Below, in pieces: positions 62,212 through 64,000 of a stretch of DNA of 64,000 nucleotides; within the stretch, counting starts at the first letter, position 1, and each line of letters opens with the position of its first letter. A program made the translations under genes and the position numbers. The stretch covers positions 533,313 to 597,312 of the forward strand of contig NZ_JACHXS010000003.1 in assembly GCF_014192225.1 (NCBI RefSeq). The letters run 5' to 3'. The notes beneath the pieces are model-generated. The model had not been told where the DNA came from and did no database searches. It saw only the letters and a list, made by a program, of their open reading frames with translations. Source of the stretch: Pseudoduganella umbonata (GTDB lineage Bacteria; Pseudomonadota; Gammaproteobacteria; Burkholderiales; Burkholderiaceae_D).

Positions 62212-64000
62212 TCAGCCGGGCTGGTCGCCCAGTTCGCGCAGCAACGGCTCCAGTTCCACGTCGATGTAGCGTTGCAGCCGGTCCAGCATCGGCCCCATGT
62301 GGGCCACGATCCGCGCCGCGGCGGCCGTGTCCTGTTGCGGCTTCAGCCGTTCCAGCGCGATGCACAGTTCAGCAAAGGCCAGCGCCCCGACCGCGCGGGC
62401 GGACGACTTGATCCGGTGCCCCAGCTCGGCCAGCCGCTTCATGTCGCCCGCCGTCAGCGCGGTCTCGATCTCGACCAGTCCATCGCGCGCGGACGTCAGG
62501 AACATCACCGCGTACTTGCGCATCTTGTCGGGCCGGTTGCCGAAGGTCTGCCCCAGCACGCTCAAGTCGAACAGCGGCGGTTCCGCCGGCACGAATGCCG
62601 GCATCAGGTCCGTGGCGCGGCGTGCCGGCGTGCCGGCGGAAGGCTCAGGGGACGATTCGGCCAATGGCGCCTCCGGCAGTGCGGCCGAAGCCGCGGCACC
62701 GCCTGCCGGTACGTTCCCTGCCGGTACGTTCCCTCCCTGTACCTTCCCTGCCGGTCCGTTCGCCGCCGCGCCGCCCGTCGCCGACACCGTGCGCACCTGC
62801 ACCGTGCGCCCGTGCGCCGCGCGCTGGCTCAGCCACTTCGACAGCGTGGCCAGCAGCAGGTTCGGCACCACCGGCTTGGTGAGGAAATCGTCCATGCCCG
62901 CCTCCTGGCAGCGCACCTGGTCGTCGCGGCCGGCATTGGCCGTCATCGCGATCACCGGCAGGCCCGACAGGGTTGCATGGTTCCGGATCCGGCGCGTCGC
63001 CTCGAAGCCATCCATCACCGGCATCTGCACGTCCATCAGCACGCAGTCGAAGTGGCCCTTCTGCAGCAGGTCGATGGCTTCCTGGCCATTGTTGGCGATC
63101 ACCACCGTGGCGCCGGCGCCTTCGATCAGCTCCTGGCCCACCTGCTGGCTGAACACATTGTCCTCGACGAGCAGGATGGCGGCCCCGCGCAACGGCGCGA
63201 GCAGTTCTTCCCGAAGCGCCGTATCCGTGGCGGCCGGCGGCGGTTGCACGCCTTTTTCCAGCTGCGCAGTGAACCAGAACGTACTGCCCAGGCCCGGCGC
63301 GCTTTCCACGCCGACCGTGCCGCCCATCAGCTCGGCCAGCTGCTGGCTGATCACCAGCCCCAGGCCGGTGCCGCCATACTTTCGCGTGGTGGACGTGTCG
63401 GCCTGGTGGAACGACTGGAACAGGTTGGCGACCTGGGCCGGCGTCATGCCGATGCCGTTGTCCTGCACCTCGAAGCGTACCGTGACCCGGTGGTCGCGCT
63501 CCTCCACCACGCGGGCACGCAGGTAGATCCGGCCCTGCTCGGAAAACTTGATCGCGTTGCTGGTGAAATTGAGCAGCACCTGCTCCAGCCGCAGCGGGTC
63601 GCCGCGCAGCTGCTCCGGCACGTCGGGCCAGGTCTGGAACACCAGTTCCAGGCCGCGCCGCGCCGCGTCCTCGCCCAATTGCGTCGACACGTTGCCGAAC
63701 AGCGCGTCGAGCGGGAAATCCAGCATCTCGAGATCGAGCTTGCCCGCCTCGATCTTGGAAAAATCGAGGATATTGTTGATGATGCCCAGCAGGTGCTGGC
63801 CGGAGTGGTAGATTTTCTGCAGGTAATCGCGCTGTTTCGGATCGGCCACCGATTTCAGCGCCAGGTGCGCCATGCCGATCACGCTGTTCATCGGCGTGCG
63901 GATTTCATGGCTCATGTTCGACAGGAAATCACTCTTCGCACGGCTGGCGGCCTGCGCCGCCTCCTTCAGTTCGTGCAGTTCGGTCACGTCGGTGGACAGC
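62212..64000 (-). CDS. Hybrid sensor histidine kinase with REC and Hpt domains, 5' end outside window
   Basis: The visible part is about 595 codons; the frame is open to the window edge, so the N-terminal sensor part is missing. Order: the end of a PAS-type sensor ([17 protein letters not shown]), HisKA with phospho-accepting His ([20 protein letters not shown]), HATPase ([26 protein letters not shown]), receiver domain with the Asp in [20 protein letters not shown], a low-complexity linker with 5-residue GNVPA repeats, and a C-terminal Hpt domain ([18 protein letters not shown]). This gives a full phosphorelay up to Hpt. The output regulator is not in the window. Confidence 0.93.
   Translation of the reverse strand, partial: LSTDVTELHELKEAAQAASRAKSDFLSNMSHEIRTPMNSVIGMAHLALKSVADPKQRDYLQKIYHSGQHLLGIINNILDFSKIEAGKLDLEMLDFPLDALFGNVSTQLGEDAARRGLELVFQTWPDVPEQLRGDPLRLEQVLLNFTSNAIKFSEQGRIYLRARVVEERDHRVTVRFEVQDNGIGMTPAQVANLFQSFHQADTSTTRKYGGTGLGLVISQQLAELMGGTVGVESAPGLGSTFWFTAQLEKGVQPPPAATDTALREELLAPLRGAAILLVEDNVFSQQVGQELIEGAGATVVIANNGQEAIDLLQKGHFDCVLMDVQMPVMDGFEATRRIRNHATLSGLPVIAMTANAGRDDQVRCQEAGMDDFLTKPVVPNLLLATLSKWLSQRAAHGRTVQVRTVSATGGAAANGPAGKVQGGNVPAGNVPAGGAAASAALPEAPLAESSPEPSAGTPARRATDLMPAFVPAEPPLFDLSVLGQTFGNRPDKMRKYAVMFLTSARDGLVEIETALTAGDMKRLAELGHRIKSSARAVGALAFAELCIALERLKPQQDTAAAARIVAHMGPMLDRLQRYIDVELEPLLRELGDQPG

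Overview
The window is high-GC DNA from a betaproteobacterium, most likely an Oxalobacteraceae member of the Massilia/Duganella/Pseudoduganella type. This rests on the very GC-rich codon use, a DUF3460 gene, a PEP-CTERM (exosortase-sorted) protein, and recC-recB-recD as a tight operon. It is an inference from content, not a database match. No rRNA, tRNA or CRISPR array was seen.

Region 1 (1-34172) is an almost complete flagellar locus. It starts with the 3' end of a flagellin gene and its terminator, then a FliK-C-like protein. A minus-strand export/switch operon follows (fliM-N-P-Q-R-flhB-flhA). Divergent from it is a plus-strand run: fliE-F-G-H-I-J, fliD-S-T-K-L, fliA (sigma-28), motA-motB, flgM, flgN and a stand-alone glucosaminidase. 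After a PEP-CTERM gene and flgA (both minus strand) comes flgB-C-D-E-F-G-H-I-J-K-L and a LafW-like hook-associated protein. The linkage of fliD-fliS-fliT-fliK-fliL-fliA-motA-motB is the lafB-C-D-E-F-S-T-U order of lateral (Flag-2) flagella. The linked blocks flhAB-fliRQPNM, fliEFGHIJ, and flgL followed by a LafW-like gene fit the same scheme. The locus therefore looks like a self-contained Flag-2 type system with its own sigma factor, anti-sigma factor and stator. FliM lacks the usual N-terminal CheY-binding motif, FlgJ is split into two genes, and no LafK-type regulator is in the window.

Region 2 (34132-41578) is accessory. It holds an intact PAS-PAS-GGDEF-EAL c-di-GMP enzyme that runs convergently into the lafW end, small hypotheticals, a Tat-exported DUF882 peptidase-like protein, a degenerate EAL protein, a class II glutamine amidotransferase, a PP2C-like phosphatase and a GNAT acetyltransferase.

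Region 3 (41757-52753) is metabolic. It holds a periplasmic sulfate-binding protein, a PbpG-like D,D-endopeptidase, a complete IS1595-family element (inverted repeats and 8-bp target duplication identified), a PhoX-type phosphatase, a GH106 rhamnosidase-like hydrolase, a VOC protein and zwf.

Region 4 (52840-64000) is the recC-recB-recD operon and the 3' part of a hybrid histidine kinase with REC and Hpt domains.

A striking background feature is the number of short tandem repeat arrays and palindromes at gene ends: 66-, 16-, 14-, 13-, 27- and about 14-bp units, a dispersed GGTGTC-type palindrome, and an in-frame palindromic repeat inside recC. One array directly abuts the start codon of the c-di-GMP enzyme and supplies its Shine-Dalgarno-like sequence.
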